A stretch of DNA of 64,000 bases from Henricia sp. BOLD:AAB3569 (GCA_037783545.1 JBBELK010000534.1:868001-932000), one strand, 5' to 3'. Numbered from the stretch's first letter, positions 19,737-31,509 are shown. The notes: generated from the sequence alone by a model not told the origin. Program-made: numbers and translations.

Positions 19737-20015
19737 CATCGATATATATACACTGGATGAAGTATGCAATAACAGTTGGTTATACGAGAATTGAAGCCAT
19801 GCGCCGGCCGCCATTGTACCCCACGAACAATGCTTGGCCTAGACTGCTCCCCGGTCCATGGGATCGCTTGCATTCCACTTAACACATGTAGACCATGATG
19901 TAGACTAGTGAAGACAGTATGACCAGTCTAGGCATGGCATTGTATTTGGTGGGGTACAATGGCGGACGGTGGCTTCAATTTTTGACGTCGTTGTTTCATC
20001 CAGTGTATATCGATG
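19737..20015. mobile_element. hAT-like MITE P with exact 8-bp target duplication
   Basis: The inverted ends are catcgatatatatacactgg and, inverted, ccagtgtatatcgatg. A second inverted block follows (gaagccatgcgccggccgcc / ggcggacggtggcttc). It is flanked on both sides by TATTAGAA (19729-19736 and 20016-20023). The 8-bp duplication points to the hAT superfamily. Confidence 0.88.
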
Positions 20016-20023
20016 TATTAGAA

Positions 20024-20876
20024 CCTCCCCCTTTCATGGTCCCTTGTCCAAACTGTGTAGACCAGGAACCAGTTTACTTTAAATGATATATTATTTGGTA
20101 CACCGTATCCACATTTGATGAGCAAAATATTTTATGGTCAGCACAGTTGTAAAAATATCACTTTTAAGATATTTAACATTCTCCTGCCGTAGCCCCATTT
20201 TCCACACACTTACACTATAAATTGTACATTTTTGTATAAATGTAAATTTACCGTTAAAGCAGTTGTATGCTTAATATGCAAAGGATTACCCCTGTTCATA
20301 TTTCATGCCAAATACAACCACCTGACTGAAATGTAAATGTTAAAAAACAGTTTTTGCAATGCATTTTTATTTTTGAAAAATGATACACTGTAACGAACTC
20401 GAGTAAATTTGAAACAATTTCTTAAAAAAATTAGTGCTTTTGTTGTTTGGTTGTTTGGGCATGAAATATGAACAGGCTTGAATCTCCTAATAAAATTGTA
20501 AATTTTATTACCTATGTTTATGGTGATAAAGAAAAGGGAAGCGATGAGGAAATTGAGTATTTTGTGAAACACTCGTCAGTTCTGTTTTAAAAAAAAAAGG
20601 AATTTCGTACTCGGACTATTTTTTTCTCCTTAAAATGACATATTCAGCATCAATAAGTGAAAATCTAATGGAAAAAAAAACACCAAACATTTGGAGGGCA
20701 ATAAATAACCGGAAAAGATATGAAGATTTTACTAGGAAAAACTTATAATTCTTCTGAGTTGTCCCATAGGTTTAGAGCAGGAGGGCTTATGACTTGTAAA
20801 TTCTTTCAAAAAAACAAAAAAAAAGTCATACCTCCGAAAATCTGAAAAGAATTCCTTTAAAATTCCTTGGATGTTT
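20024..20876. other. intergenic, unassigned AT-rich
   Basis: I see AT-rich single-copy-looking DNA with atgttcatatttcatgcc / gggcatgaaatatgaacagg (20295 and 20456) as one inverted pair of about 18 bases. No gene is supported. Confidence 0.5.
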
Positions 20877-21330
20877 AAAGGTATGTATCATTTGCAAGAA
20901 ATAACACTTTTTACTGATTCGTGGAACAAGAGTGTAACATATCTAAGGAAGGATGTTGGTAAACTGGCCTAAAGTAATTTTAGCTACATACACTATGAGC
21001 AACTAACAATAGAAATCGGGCACAAACCATTGTAAGTTATTAACAATGGTTTGTGCCCGATTTCCATTGTTAGTTGTTCACGGTGATGGATGCATGCTTC
21101 AGAATACATTGAAAATGGATATGGTGTAAAAGTACCGTGCACGGGAGTTTTTTTTTTTAGAAACCCACCTTCGGTTGTCAATTTCCAACATAAAATACCA
21201 TCTTAGACGGATATAAATTCATGTGGTGTTTGTTACCATTGCTATCAACACTTTGAGTAAGGTTTTTCTTGTCAACTCACGAAAAACAAAATTGGGTCAT
21301 TGCAAAATGATACAATGGCCTTTAAGGGCC
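20877..21330 (+). mobile_element. TTAA MITE, family B' copy, with nested hairpin
   Basis: It starts gtttaaaggtatgtatcatt and ends caaaatgatacaatggcctt. Its middle (tttagctacata / gatgcatgcttcagaat) is split by the hairpin at 20990-21086. It abuts another B' copy at 21331. Confidence 0.75.
20990..21086. mobile_element. hairpin MITE, caactaacaat arms, copy 1
   Basis: The stem is caactaacaatagaaatcgg, gcacaaaccattgt against the near-exact inverse, with a loop of only a few bases. A second copy is at 35836-35925. It is inserted in a B' element. Confidence 0.85.
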
Positions 21331-22025
21331 GTTACATCATTTGTAAGCGCCCAAATAATTATTACAAAATGTACTTCATGAGTTGACAAGAAAACCTTTA
21401 GTTAAAGGCCCTGTAGATGATCTGTTTTTGAGCGATTCTGCGAATAAAACCATTATAAATCGAAAGAAATACATCAACAAACTCATCCGAAGAAATTTCA
21501 GCTATGTCAAATGTACCACGTTTAAAAAAACCTAGAAAATCCATATGCTTTTTCCTGGTCTTGGCGGGGTGTTTCAAATATTCGTTCTCACTGTTGATCG
21601 GGTACTATGTGGCTTGCGTCATACACTCTGTGGCGCACATACTGCGTGTGCGCGCGATCCATAAAAATGCATCGCGTTGGAACACGCACACGCAGTACAC
21701 AGCGCCTATGGACCGCGTAGATGCGAACCAAAAATAAGTAAATCGTTTGCAAACGATCTAAATAATTTCATCTTTACGGATTATTTTCTGGTAAAATTAT
21801 ATAATTTTGAGCGGAAACCTTTCATTGGGTAGTTGCTATTAATTCAATCTTTACTTTCAGAACGTTTCCCCTGTAAACTCGTCGATTTCTTTTTGGGGTC
21901 ATTGCAAATGATCCACTGGGCCTTTAAACTGTTGCCAGCAACGGTAACAAACACCACATGAATTTATTTCCGTCCAAGATGATTTTTTTGTAAGAAATTA
22001 ACAACTGAAGGTGTTTTTTTTTCAA
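21331..22025 (-). mobile_element. family B' copy split by element K2
   Basis: The left part ggccgttacatcatttgtaa ... gagttgacaagaaaaccttt is followed by K2. The copy resumes at actgttgccagcaacggtaa, caaacaccacatgaattta. Confidence 0.7.
21402..21927 (-). mobile_element. TTAA MITE, family K copy 2
   Basis: It starts ttaaaggccctgtagatgat and ends atgatccactgggcctttaa: inverted ends with TTAA on both sides, inside a B' element. Interior words gtgtttcaaatattcgttct, catactgcgtgtg and atcgtttgcaaacgatct match the inverted copy at 59782-60322. Confidence 0.85.
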
Positions 22026-22058
22026 ATGTGTGTGCGGACACATAATTTTACCATAATT

Positions 22059-22203
22059 TTACCATGCCTTTGCTATGGAGCTGCGTATTTCGTGGCACGA
22101 ATTTGGCGCGCGCGCATTGCTGACGAGCCTTGCCTTTAAAGGCATGGAGCTGCGTATTTCGTGGCACGAGTTTGGCGCGCGCGCATTGCTGACGAGCCTG
22201 TGA
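22059..22203 (+). repeat. tandem pair of tggagctgcgtatttcgtgg units
   Basis: Two direct units of about 80 bp each read atggagctgcgtatttcgtg, gcacga, ttggcgcgcgcgcattgctg, acgagcct. Each is one arm of the hairpin element at 63864-63986, here arranged head to tail and joined by gccttt/aaaggc. Confidence 0.85.
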
Positions 22204-22219
22204 ATTCCAGTAACAAAAG

Positions 22220-22405
22220 AACGAATTAATGTAGTTGAATAAGCCAGTTCGGAATCTCGCGCGCGCAATGAACGTCTATGGGATTGTGTCAAGGTCATTT
22301 GAGATAAACACAGGTCATTTGAGATAAACACAATGCATACCGCTTTGTTTATCTCAAACCAAAGTCGGGAGACGCATGCGCAGTCGAGACTCCGAACTGG
22401 CTTAT
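22220..22405. repeat. inverted repeat with internal 21-bp duplication
   Basis: aagccagttcggaatctcg (22240) pairs with gagactccgaactggctt (22386). Inside, ggtcatttgagataaacaca occurs twice in tandem (22294-22333). Confidence 0.75.
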
Positions 22406-22476
22406 TCCACACAATCACAGCGCGCGCTGCTTTTCATAGGTTCTCGTCGACTTTCATTTTAGCAGGGCAAACAAAC

Positions 22477-22715
22477 TTTTTGAAGTATGGCGGACACAAT
22501 AGAGGGCGCGCTTTGATTTGGGTATAATTTCGAGTTAAATACAAAATAACTACAGTTTTCAGTCTGGATTTATTTATTTTAATTATATTTCTGTTTTTGT
22601 ATTTTAATTACAACATGTAAATCAAAGTTTTGGAAGGAAATACAATTGTTAAAACAAAAAACTACCCAAATAAAATTGCGCCCTCTTATTTTGCTCCGCC
22701 ATACTTGAACCTTTT
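22477..22715. mobile_element. MITE R, gtatggcgga ends
   Basis: The left end ttgaagtatggcggacaca, gagggcgc pairs with gcgccctctta, tgctccgccatacttgaa. The element is about 240 bp. Confidence 0.72.
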
Positions 22716-23205
22716 CCGCGGGAAGTGCGGTGTCGTTTAAATTTCTTACTAATAAGAAATTGAAAATGTTCGGAACCTGTGTTGATTTTAGTGGAAAAGC
22801 GAGGGAAATGTCTACCATCCCCTGGACGTTAACATGGATCTTTGGAATATTGCTTTTGTGGTCCGTTTTTTCCCAAAGGAACAAAGTACATGTAGCTAGA
22901 ATGAAGAATGTAGGCCTACATTACCTACAGACGCCGTACTTCTGAGTTCTGTGAAAATGTGATTCACGCAAATTGAAATGTCGATTCTTCCGGCCGTCGC
23001 TTCGAAGTTAAAATTGCGGTTTTTAGAACGTTTGGAGAACTTCCCGAAATTAAACTGACACTCGAGGATATTCATTCTGTCAGCAACTAGGATCGTTGGA
23101 AAGCGAAGTAAGCCACCACAAAGGACAAGGTATGATTTTTATTTAAATATTTTTTGCCATAAGAGATCAAACATGTCAAATGGGTTAAAAATAAAACAGA
23201 ACCCT
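22716..23205 (+). other. unassigned region with a short hydrophobic ORF
   Basis: A 71-codon frame (22730-22945) contains, from the Met at 22808, MSTIPWTLTWIFGILLLWSV, which looks like a signal peptide or membrane segment. I cannot link it to a gene and leave it unassigned. No repeats were recognised here. Confidence 0.3.
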
Positions 23206-23207
23206 TG

Positions 23208-23300
23208 CACCGTACCGGCGGCCATGACAGTCGTATTGTCACCGTGCGTCATGGATGAGTAGGCACTTTGTAAATCTATTGTCACATCATTTAAATATAG
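23208..23300 (+). repeat. family F repeat, copy 2
   Basis: It contains cggccatgacagtcgtattg, tcaccgtgcgtcatgg, agtaggcactttgtaaatct, attgtcacatcattt. Confidence 0.7.
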
Positions 23301-23378
23301 GAAAGAATTCCGTTTACTAGTCGCCGTTTATTCTAATCTCCCTAATATGACTCGATATTAATCCCTAATTAAAACACG

Positions 23379-23796
23379 TTAAAGATAGCCTATACATGAT
23401 TGGTAAACTGTTACAAATAATTTTATCACCCTGTGTGATTGAAGATATGCATGATTAAAACCAACCTGAGCAAAAACCAGCTCCGTACTTCGTCTAACTT
23501 TTGGGCGATGTAGTGTTTGGACAAAGTGATTTGGGGCGAAATGGCACTCGGGCGAAGTGGTTTGGGGGCGAAATGGTACTTGAGCGAAATGTTTTTGGGG
23601 CGAATCCAATTTTCGTCTCACGAGACGAAAACTATTTCATTTGCTTATTTCTTAAAAACTGTATAGCACTTCAGACAAAACCATTTCAGGGGAAGTTTTC
23701 TACGGTCATCATGTTTATATTGTGTAAGTTAGGCGTACATCTGTGAACATTTTTGATTTTCGAGATAGGCCTACCAATCATGTTAAAAACATTTAA
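23379..23796 (-). mobile_element. TTAA MITE, family A copy 4 (inverted, shortened)
   Basis: It starts ttaaagatagcctatacatg and ends accaatcatgttaaaaacat then ttaa. The cgcccc tract is shorter than in A3 and A5. Confidence 0.82.
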
Positions 23797-25300
23797 CCTA
23801 ACAATAGGCCTATAACAATTTCCTTAAAATTACAACATTTTCTACCATGTCCCACAGTCTTTCTATACGGCATCTCAGTGGCGACCAGTAAAAACGGAAT
23901 TCATGCCCAATTTTGTAAAGTCCAAAGGACCTCTTATTAACGATGTTTGACTGTGTTTTAAATGTTGTAAAGTTTAAACCTACCGAAATTATAGACATCG
24001 TTCACCAAGAACCCCACCCCAGTTTAAATTTGGTGCAAAAGCGCGGCCGCGCTGAACGTGGTATAGCGCCCCTTACGGTCGCTTCTGTTTTCAAATGGCT
24101 TGACCCTAAAATCCGAAAGTGGGTTATTGGAAACCAGACGTCCTGTTTCGCCGAGTATGTTTTCACTCTTTTATGTACTAAACTGGATTATTTTCCAATC
24201 AATAATAATTTGCGAGCCCTTTAATTCTCAGAAAAGTTTGTTTTTACCGCACACTTGTTGTTTTAAAGCCTTTCTTAAATGTTTTCCCAATTTGGCTGCA
24301 CCGATGTTGGTTAAAGGAATATTTTGGAATATATTTAAAAAATAATTATTTGTTGATTTGTTAAAATGTTTATCGTTAAATAAAATTGGAATACGCGAAA
24401 CTCCAAATGCTAAAAAAACACGAAATATGACTAATTAAACGCATTATTTTACAAAGTCTCAAAATTTCAATCAATTTGAAAAACCTTTTTTTAAATGGAA
24501 GATAGAAGTGTTTCTAACTGTCCAATGCAATTATTTTGTCCGTGATATCTTTTTAAGAAAACAATCGAAGGTGAATATATAAATGCGTTTGCACACGCAT
24601 TTTTACAATGGCGCCCTCTTCTGAACAAAACGAGGCCCATGAATACCTTGTTACATGAATAGTTTCCGTGCAGCATATTAACCACAAACCAGCCTGGCGG
24701 CTTGGCACAGTTTCTTGAAGCCATAGACACCGTTTTTCATTGTTTCATTGGAACGTAATATAAATCGTAATATTAAAATCGTTTAGGCCTAATCTATCTT
24801 TAACACGTGAAATCGTGGATCCCAAGTAATCATCGATCATCTGTTATTAATGTTTCCATTTTGTTAAAGTGGATTTCCTCTTTATGGCTGTAAACAGGGT
24901 TTCAGGATATAGGTACTACATCATGCGCCAAATGTGAATGTGATTAAGATTTAGTGTTTTGACGCGGCCCGAATCATAACAAGCAGTTTACAAGATTTGT
25001 AAAGCACACCTAGGAAAAATATAATGACGATATGATTGTGAAGCGCCCTTAAGTTATTTACTGCAAGTGAATGGCAGATTTAGGCCGTGGACCAATTTCC
25101 CAAAAGAGCTTCGTTCGTGGCGTACCTATAACTAGGATACTTTCTATTTACATTTTCCGACAGAAAATAACACCTAGTGTGATTTAATGGTTGTTCGTTT
25201 TGTAATTTCTTGATTGGTAATGATCGAGTTACAAGCGACAAACAACGTCAGTTTTACGTTTTTTTTCTCGTTATCTATGAGCTAAAAGTTTCATAATCTG
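23797..25300. other. intergenic, no gene recognised
   Basis: It is AT-rich, apparently mostly single-copy. A 93-codon frame at 23943-24224 shows no domain I recognise. No clear MITE ends were found. Confidence 0.45.
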
Positions 25301-25364
25301 ATCGTGATCGCAACGACCATGGCAGCTGTGAGGCGACTAGGACTCCTAATCACATGTAACGTCC

Positions 25365-25428
25365 CGTGTTTCGCGCGACTTGTGAACTGTTTCGCGCGAC
25401 TTGTGAACTGTTTTGCGCGAGATCATGT
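25365..25428 (+). repeat. 21-bp tandem repeat (2.5 copies)
   Basis: The unit is tttcgcgcgacttgtgaact plus g. Confidence 0.85.
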
Positions 25429-25548
25429 CCATCATGTCGAGCATGTAGGCCTATGTATGTTTGTGCAGGATCGACCGCGGATAAGTGCGTGTATTTCGCT
25501 TGAAATTGACATAAAATGTTTAATTATTGAAGTATATGCCTATATCCT

Positions 25549-25975
25549 TAAAGCCCCAATACATCATTTGCAATTACCCAAAATTTTGTGGAAGAAAATA
25601 ATTATCACCTGAAGTGCTTTAATTCTTTGAAAAAAGTCTGCATACAATTGTTTTTCTCTTCAACTCAACATAAAAACATGCATTGATTGTTAGAAATTTC
25701 AGCCACGTAGCTATAGATGCAGTAATACTTCATAAACCGTCAAAATCCATGCATGATTTTTGTGTTAAATGAATGTAAAAAAGTTGTCTGCAGACAGGTT
25801 TTTAAAAAATAAAAAAGCACCTTAATTTGGCACTTTCTCCTATACAAAGGTTCAATTATACACGAACAAAAAAATCGTGTGGTGTCTGTTACCATTGCTA
25901 TCGACACTTCGTTTTTTTCTTGTCAACTCGTGAAGTAAAGTTTTGGGTAACTGCAAATGTATTGGGGCTTCAAGA
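25549..25975 (+). mobile_element. family B relative with inverted ends
   Basis: The left end is aaagccccaatacatcattt, gcaattacccaaaattt and the right end aagttttgggtaactgcaaa, tgtattggggctt is its inverse. The middle matches family B (atttcagccacgtagctata, ttaccattgctatcgacact). Confidence 0.75.
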
Positions 25976-27070
25976 TCGCCAGACACCAGTTGTTGCCGTT
26001 TTCAGTGACTCGTCGGCCCAGCACCTGTTTCCAATGAACACCCTGTCATCGCTCACCATTACCGAACCCCGCCCTCTAGCTTGCCCGGGCCATGGTCAAG
26101 GCGGGACCGGTACTGTCCAAGTTTATCCAGTTAATTGGGAGTGATCTCACACGCCTATATACTGACTATCAATCATCGGCTGGCCGTGTTGAGCGAGCGA
26201 AAGCTCTGAGCACAAAAGAAAAGACTCGTGACGTAGGCCTAATACATTTTATTGTTTAACATCTGAAACGAGGCTGCCGGTGTTATTTCGAAATTTGTCA
26301 ATGCCATGTTTCAAAACGTATGTTTAAGTAGACTTGAAATCAATTCGGTACGGTCGTGTTTTGTCCGTCTAACGCCATTTTACTGCGCACGATCGATAGC
26401 CGTTTATATGTGTAGTATATATATTGGTTTCGACCCGTATACCGACTTGAGAAACATGATTGCGCGACAACTTTCACGATTTAAAGCGCGTTGACGCTGT
26501 TGCCATAGCGATCTTAAACCAATCACGGTAATCCACGCGCCGCACTTTACAATGTCGTAGCGTCCATTTTTATCGGGGGGTGTTATGAATATGTAGGAAT
26601 AATTTTTTTCTTCTTTTCAATAGATACGTATCTTCATTCAGATGAACTGCGTTTAACTTTTAGCGAAATGTAGTAGGTCTTCTTTGAGTCACAAGCATTT
26701 GTACGGCGTAGACTACATAGGCCTAAGTGTACACTAACAGTAATATACATGTACATAACAAAGATCTCCCCCACAACAATTGAGAGAATTGTCGGCTACG
26801 ATTTTTGAATTGATTTCTGAACAAAAACTTGGGCCAACGGAAAGGTCGAATTATTACTATGATTATGTCTCATTTTAAAATTTTGTAGTAATGGCTACCG
26901 ATAGGTCCACTACTAAAAGATGTCTAATTCACAAGCACATTGTTTGAAAATGTGGCATGAATATTAATAAAGCCCTGTGACTCAACCAATCAGATCTTTA
27001 CGTCCAATTCTGGTAGCAAACTCCATAGACTGTGTACGAAGTGACAGACAGTTTTCTCAATTTGGTAACT
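25976..27070. other. intergenic, no gene recognised
   Basis: It includes a GC-richer segment 26030-26150 (ccgccctctagcttgcccgg, gccatggtcaaggcgggac). No exon with convincing splice sites or homology could be seen. Confidence 0.4.
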
Positions 27071-27312
27071 GGGGCCAATTTCATGGCGCTGTTTAGCACA
27101 AACATTTGCTTAGCACAGATTTTCTTTGCCTTATTTTGCAAAACTGGGTTGCCAGCCAAAATCGTATGTGACATTTATTTACTAATATTTTGCTCCTGTT
27201 CTTATTAAAATACAATTTGACGTACAATTTTGGCTTGTAATCCATTATACAGAGCAAAGAAATTCGGTGCTAAACCAATTTTTGTGCTGAACAAGGCCAT
27301 GAAATTGGCCCC
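27071..27312. mobile_element. MITE family AG, ggggccaatttcatg ends
   Basis: The inverted ends are ggggccaatttcatggcgct, gtttagcacaa and ttgtgctgaacaaggccatg, aaattggcccc. The second inner pair is ccagccaaaatcgtat / acaattttggcttgta. The element is 242 bp. Confidence 0.8.
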
Positions 27313-27515
27313 TGGACGTGGACTAGACTTGTTTTCAGTGCATTCGCGACTACGCTGCTGCGGTTTACGAACCAACCGGTCCGGTTACCGACTTGACATC
27401 AAGTCTACACGTTAAGCAGAACGTTAGCGAATCGAATCCCGGTGAAGCCAAGTCGTTTTCACTGCATCCACAATTAACTCATGGACATTTATTCACATTT
27501 TGTATCGCACCTTTA
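27313..27515 (+). mobile_element. tRNA-derived SINE, copy 1
   Basis: From acacgttaagcagaacgtta, gcgaatcgaatcccgg (box B-like) through gccaagtcgttttcactgca, tcatggacattt it matches, inverted, 60335-60440. It begins directly after element AG. Confidence 0.6.
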
Positions 27516-27539
27516 TATTTTGTTAGATGATAGTGCCGC

Positions 27540-27970
27540 TTCAACTTGCGTTTTAGCAGCACCGTGCCCGGTTTTCATGAAATGGTCCGTGTGCATCTTC
27601 GGTTGTACCCCTGCAGCCCCAGTGCCCCACACACTGCATGTCCATCTGTGACTGTGTACCAGTCTGTCTACAAATATGATTGCCCTCCCATTAATCATCA
27701 TGGGATCGGCAAATCTCCAAAGAACACGCCAGACATTGTCAAATTGATGAATTAATCCCCAGATTAACAATCCCGCCCTTATGGGACTCCCCTACACGCC
27801 GACGCCCTATGGCCGTTCACTCACCCCTTCTAACCCCAATTAAACATACACCCCACACACTCGCAATTATGTGTTGGTCAGTTTCACAAGCCCAAGATCG
27901 CATCATTAATTTCCTGTATTAAGAATTATGATGACATCCTCAATATAATTAAGTCAAGTTTTCCCGCCGC
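27540..27970. other. unique stretch rich in TAAT/TTAATCC words
   Basis: No repeat family was recognised. It contains ccattaatcatcatggg, gaattaatccccagatta, accccaattaaac and catcattaatttcc, that is several homeodomain-type ATTA/TAATCC words in moderately GC-rich DNA. It is a candidate regulatory element by inference only. Confidence 0.3.
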
Positions 27971-28382
27971 GAGGGGTACTGAATCATACATAGTTACTTA
28001 TATCCATTAGTCTTGGAGGAATCTCCTAGACGTGTTTGGAAATTCTGCTAGAATCAAAAATAATCTGCTAAATCGCTCAGGATCACATGAAATACAATGC
28101 AAACGCACAATTAACATGCTAATATTCTGAGAAAATATGACAAAATAAATACGGGTGCAGATATGCAAATCGAAAAATTGTGCTAGATGCATTAAAAAAT
28201 ACTACAGCTCGTTTCATTTTCCACCAGACTTCTGCTAGGGTGGGTCAATCCCTGGAGACAATTATAATCGATTCTAAGGTGGAAATCGGTATTGCGATTC
28301 CGCCTGTTGGGGGAATCGATTCCTATTATCTTCAGAAGGCTCGAGAAGTTGTTTTCCTTCTTAAATACCTTAACATAATTTG

Positions 28383-28660
28383 CAGATGGAACCTTTTACG
28401 AATTCCAGAAATAACGGCATAACTAAAGAATAATGTTGATAAACTGCCTTGTATATATATGAGCCACACAGAGGCAGTAGTACTTAAGAAAACAAAATAA
28501 ATCCATGCAAGGTTTTTATTAATGGATGGTAAAAACGATTTTTTTTAAATTATCAGTTGGTAATCTCGCCCACAAAGGTACCATTTTACACAGAAAACAA
28601 TTGCTATGAACACTTTTAGAAGGGTTCTTCTTTTAAAATCTGTAATGGGTCCTTTAACGA
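28383..28660 (+). mobile_element. family B fragment
   Basis: It carries cataactaaagaataatgtt, gataaactgccttgta, atccatgcaaggttttt, cccacaaaggtaccatttta. Confidence 0.65.
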
Positions 28661-29490
28661 TCTCTTTAAAGGCATGCAGGAATTTCTAATGTTTTGAGTT
28701 TGTTTCCCTTTTGTGATAACACTTGCCAACAAAACTGCAGCTTGCATACAAAACTGCATCTCTGGTATTCATGCGTAAAGTCGAAACTGGCAATTCCGGT
28801 CAAAAGCCCTCTTTGACGATTTCAGGACAGGGCGTGCCCTGTCCCTTGTTGCCCATGACTCCTTCATATGTCTGCTGGCCAGGGCGGGTCAACCAAGCTT
28901 TCCAAAATCCAGTCGCTTAACACTGTGTTTTTGTGCTAACGTCATCCCCCACTTGCACGGACCGGAAAGGAGTGTTTTGTAAGCCCCCCATCGCAGACAA
29001 CATAACCCCCTAAAAACGTCTGTCGCTCCGCGTTTTCCATTTGTCACACTGCAAGATAACTTAAAGCATGATTGTTATTGTTCTATTAAATGGTTCTACT
29101 AGGCCGTGTGCGGGCGGATCGGATTCGGACGCGAAGATATGACACACCGGAAATCGCAGTTTTTCTTTTTTTGTTATGAGAGATTTTGGCAAATGATTTC
29201 TTGTGGGATATGCCAGACAGACCTAAAGGCAAGACTATAGGAATCGTAAGCAAAACACGGCTGGCTTATTTTGTCAGCTTGCTAGGGTCATCAATTGAAC
29301 TAGATTTTCGCGATTTGTCATGAAAGAGGGCGTCTCCAAATTCTATTTGACCAGTCATTGTCTGGCTGTTAAGAAAAATAACCTGCAACACCGTTAAGTA
29401 TATTGCACAATAGAACGAGTCAAAGAGACTCAAAATCACGTTGTATGTTTCGTAGATTATTTTTTTCGTAGATTATTTTTAATTTCTGGA
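28661..29490. other. intergenic, no gene recognised
   Basis: Short GC-richer words occur at 28830-28920, but there is no splice-bounded exon and no repeat ends that I can support. Confidence 0.4.
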
Positions 29491-29493
29491 CCA

Positions 29494-29660
29494 ATTGCAT
29501 TACATATCGAACGAAAAATGTTGGTAAACTAGCCTGCAGAAATTGCAGCAGTGTTTCGCAATTGTTTTTTCTTCAAATGCATTCATCTTTTTTGTATTAA
29601 GTGAATGTTAAAAAATGAGCCTGCGCATCCATGTTTTAAAATCCCTATCAGTTGTTAATT
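29494..29660 (+). mobile_element. family B' fragment
   Basis: aatgttggtaaactagcctg, cagaaattgcagcag and ccctatcagttgttaatttg match the B' family in order. Confidence 0.5.
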
Positions 29661-30175
29661 TGCAGAAAGGTACAGCGAAGGAACAGCGGTTTTATGCCTT
29701 TTCCAGCATTAATGAACATAAAGCTTTCATATATCGGTCTTTTGAATTAAACAAGCCGCGATACCACAAATTAGAAAATAAAAAGTGATTGGTAATCTTC
29801 CGATTAATCTTACAGCAGACACGAAATAAAATATGACCAACACAAAGCATTGCATATAGGTTTTCTTCTTTCATTTATTATTTGGTGATTTCAAAAACAC
29901 TTTTTTTTTAAAGTGGATTAATTCATTACTTCGTAATCAAATGTTTACCATTTTACATTCACGAACATAAAAGTAGGGTATTTTCCCCCGTAACAAGTCG
30001 GCATGATTCTCCCCAACCTTTACATAATATTTTCCCATCGAGATCCGTTTCGGGAAAAATCACTCCGGATTTACAATAAGAAGTTATGTCATTGTTTGTG
30101 CAGTAAAATCACACCCTGGTTGTAGATTTTATTACTTGACAGAACTGGCCACACCCAGTTCAGGATAAGTCAGTA

Positions 30176-30490
30176 CTTTGGGTTTCACTTTCTTGACAAC
30201 CGGTTGCTATCCGCCATTACTGTGTCCATAGTATGGCACGCCAAAGCGAAAATAATTCAACCCTGAAAAACAAGTCAAAAAAAAAAAGGTGGGCATGACT
30301 TTTAAATGTTGATAGACTGTTTAAAACCGGCATACCGTGCTTTTGTTGGCAAGTTTAAAAAATCGTTGAGACCTGTTTTTCAGGATTGATAGTAGAATTA
30401 TCATTGTTGAATTATTTCCGCTTTGGCGTGCCATAGTATGGACACATTAATGGCGGATAGCAACCGGTTGTCAAGAAAGTGAAACCCAAG
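30176..30490. mobile_element. MITE S, about 85-bp inverted ends
   Basis: The left arm gggtttcactttcttgacaa, ccggttgctatccgccatta, tggcacgccaaagcg pairs almost perfectly with the right arm cgctttggcgtgcca, taatggcggatagcaaccgg, ttgtcaagaaagtgaaaccc. The whole element is about 315 bp. Confidence 0.88.
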
Positions 30491-30499
30491 AATAGGCAG

Positions 30500-31090
30500 T
30501 CACTTTGCCTTACTCAATTTTAGCCTAGTTCTGATGCAATAAAGACTATTTTTATGATGTATGAGAATTCCTCGTCAGGGGAAACCTAGATTCCGAGGTT
30601 GCCCGATTTGGCACACCCTTAATATAATGTAAAATTTAAACGGTGCTCATGAATTGTCCAGGCTATGTACCATTGACTAGTTTGTAATTTCAAGATGTAT
30701 TGATACATTTTTGAATTTTTTTGCAATAAACAGACTTCAACTCCATAACTAAAACACTCTTTATCAAATGAGGGAAATTTAAAATAAAATAATAATTGCA
30801 ATATTATAAAAATGTTTAGTACTATTTACACAATTTACATTATTACTTTATTCACACATTTAACAAAGAATATTTATAATTATACATTTTCTTTGTTTTT
30901 TTTACAAATGCAAAACAAATATTACACGCTCACACACTTTTATGTATAGATAAAATGTGAAAATAAGTGCAATGTACAATTCTTGATAACTTGGTGGTTT
31001 GAACATTAAGGACAGGGATTTTTATTCAATTTTTTTATTTGCACACAAGTAACTCGTCTACATGACTAACACAAATTGGTCATTGTGCGC
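30500..31090. other. intergenic, AT-rich
   Basis: AT-rich with several aataaa/tttatt words. It may include the far end of the Ric 3' UTR, but nothing decides this. Confidence 0.35.
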
Positions 31091-31500
31091 ACGAATTGTT
31101 AAGACATGCTTAGAAATTGTTTAGACAAACTGCTAAGATAGGCACACAAATTGATAAGTTGTGCATATGAGTTACTTATGTTGCGTGCAGAAACTGCCAA
31201 GTCGTGCGCACGAGTTGGTAATAAGCTGTGTACACGAATTCGTAGTTGTTTGGACAAATTGATAGGACAAACATGTACAGTATAGACCGTATCGAATAGC
31301 CGCCATTTCGTGGGGCACCTTTTGTTACTTATACCGTTCAACAATGGAAGCACAATATGTGCAACCATGCATGTCCTCAAGGAACAAAGAGACTGCCCCA
31401 CGAAATGGCGGCTATTCGATACGGTCTATATTGAGTATACAAATTAGTTTTTTGCACGAATTGGTATTACGCGCACATTTTGGTGAGCTGTGCGCATGAA
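31090..31500. repeat. degenerate gcgcacgaattg repeat, interrupted by MITE Q1
   Basis: Words such as tgcgcacgaattgttaag, gtgcgcacgagttggtaata, tgtacacgaattcgtag, gcacgaattggtattacg recur every 20-35 bases on both sides of the insertion at 31281-31430. Confidence 0.55.
31281..31430. mobile_element. MITE Q1 with 37-bp perfect inverted ends
   Basis: tatagaccgtatcgaatagc, cgccatttcgtggggca at the left is matched exactly, inverted, at 31394-31430. The element is 150 bp, with TA at both borders. A second, older copy is at 40023-40170. Confidence 0.92.
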
Positions 31501-31509
31501 ATGTTTGCA

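Noticed and set aside
22808..22885. Possible signal-peptide first exon (MSTIPWTLTWIF...)
   Set aside because: Hydrophobic and suggestive, but no recognised continuation, weak donor gtacat, and no promoter evidence; left as an unassigned region.
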